Below, one piece after another: positions 63,556 through 64,000 of a stretch of DNA of 64,000 nucleotides. Where the stretch lies: assembly GCF_024509525.1 (NCBI RefSeq), contig NZ_JAMWEM010000011.1, positions 1 through 64,000 on the forward strand, written 5' to 3'. The stretch is from Streptococcus suis. GTDB taxonomy: Bacteria > Bacillota > Bacilli > Lactobacillales > Streptococcaceae. A program made the position numbers and the translations under genes. The notes under the pieces are model-generated. The model was not told the origin of the DNA. It did no database searches and saw only the letters and a list, made by a program, of their open reading frames with translations. Each line of letters starts with the position of its first letter. Positions within the stretch are counted from its first letter, which is position 1.

Positions 63556-64000
63556 TATCTTTCCAGCTGCCTAGCCATCTCTCGTTTTAAAGCAGGCTCT
63601 GGAGCATAGTCGGCTTCCCAATTGTCTGGCTTGAGAATTTTGTGGGTTCTCGGATCAAAGTGTGCTTTTCCATCTGGAAATATCTTACCCATATTTGATT
63701 GATGGACAATATCGAACAATGGAGCTGGATCTACTCCCATCAATACAAATGTTCCATAAGTAAGGTAAAGTAAATCAACCAAGGCATCAACCTGGTCAAC
63801 CAATGGATCTTTAGATAGCCCCTTCTGAGCAACTTTGTCCACAGCTCTATCTAAGGCCTGATGCAAACCTACAATCAACTCTTTAAATTCAGCCTCATTA
63901 CCTGCCGTAGAATAAAGAAACTCCACCAGCTCTTCTATCTTGAATTCTGCACGATGTCCAGCCTCTTCAGCAGAATAAGGCTGTACAACCTCTTGAGTCT
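63555..64000 (-). CDS. PRA-PH/MazG-like nucleotide pyrophosphohydrolase, 5' end outside the window
   Basis: The frame is open to the window edge: residues TQEVVQPYSAEEAGHRAEF precede the visible internal Met, so the start lies beyond 64000. The body KIEELVEFLYSTAGNEAEF, DQVDALVDLLYLTYGTFVLMG and NMGKIFPDGKAHFD follows the phosphoribosyl-ATP pyrophosphohydrolase-like fold (NTP-PPase superfamily), with acidic residues (EE, D..D) for magnesium. No his genes are near, so a house-cleaning or other nucleotide substrate is more likely than histidine synthesis. Partial gene. Confidence 0.8.
   Translation of the reverse strand, partial: TQEVVQPYSAEEAGHRAEFKIEELVEFLYSTAGNEAEFKELIVGLHQALDRAVDKVAQKGLSKDPLVDQVDALVDLLYLTYGTFVLMGVDPAPLFDIVHQSNMGKIFPDGKAHFDPRTHKILKPDNWEADYAPEPALKREMARQLER

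Overview
This is a contiguous stretch of a low-GC Gram-positive chromosome, almost certainly Streptococcus and most likely S. suis or a close relative. The evidence is gene order and regulation. It has the division cluster rsmH-ftsL-pbp2X-mraY, gnd followed by a RitR-type orphan regulator as in pneumococcus, glyQS and trpB under T-box leaders, a metQ-M20 peptidase-metN-metI operon, CodY with CodY-box-like sites, and a ComX-type box at the prepilin peptidase. Species is inferred from layout, not from a search. No rRNA, tRNA, CRISPR array, intact insertion sequence or prophage was recognised.

Layout. 1-3240: a decayed AT-rich accessory patch with strong hairpins, a broken gene resembling DUF6895, an unknown ORF and an ABC exporter. 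3500-7100: a lone ABC ATPase, mnmM, a TetR/CDF metal-efflux pair and the competence prepilin peptidase. 7100-9520: pncB-nadE for NAD salvage. 9520-11290: a lone trpB behind a tryptophan T-box. 11296-17530: yutD-rlmN-vanZ (vanZ frameshifted), a SNF2-type helicase and two small membrane proteins. 17576-22490: a structured dispersed repeat, then nrdR-dnaB-dnaI-nitroreductase-der. 22500-26300: a MITE-like element, an AI-2E-family permease, ritR and gnd. 26320-34000: helicase-DUF4059-trxB-yceD and rsmH-ftsL-pbp2X-mraY, all on the minus strand. 34040-37260: an XRE regulator behind four identical-type operators, followed by six small membrane-protein genes with internal duplications; this is the most system-like unexplained locus. 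37400-41240: KtrAB potassium uptake, a MATE pump and a small membrane protein. 41326-45035: the Gly T-box-glyQ-glyS-DUF896 operon, with a duplicated translation start and three hairpins before glyQ. 45078-48884: B3/B4 protein, aldo/keto reductase, 2-hydroxyacid dehydrogenase and iron-type alcohol dehydrogenase. 48900-53440: second MITE copy and the methionine transport operon, interrupted by a second copy of the structured repeat. 53500-59530: glutamine-amidotransferase-like hydrolase and a five-gene peptide ABC transporter. 59720-64000: five consecutive terminator-like hairpins, yebC, codY, alaA, a universal stress protein and a partial pyrophosphohydrolase-like gene.

Shared logic. Amino-acid supply is a theme: two T-boxes, a MET-box-like site, peptide and methionine import, AlaA and CodY. 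The CodY-box-like motif lies one base upstream of the -35 element of both codY and gnd, in opposite orientation. Several promoters are extended -10 types (TGNTATAAT or TGNTACAAT). Two genes, rsmH and the prepilin peptidase, have promoter elements so close to their start codons that leaderless mRNA is likely.
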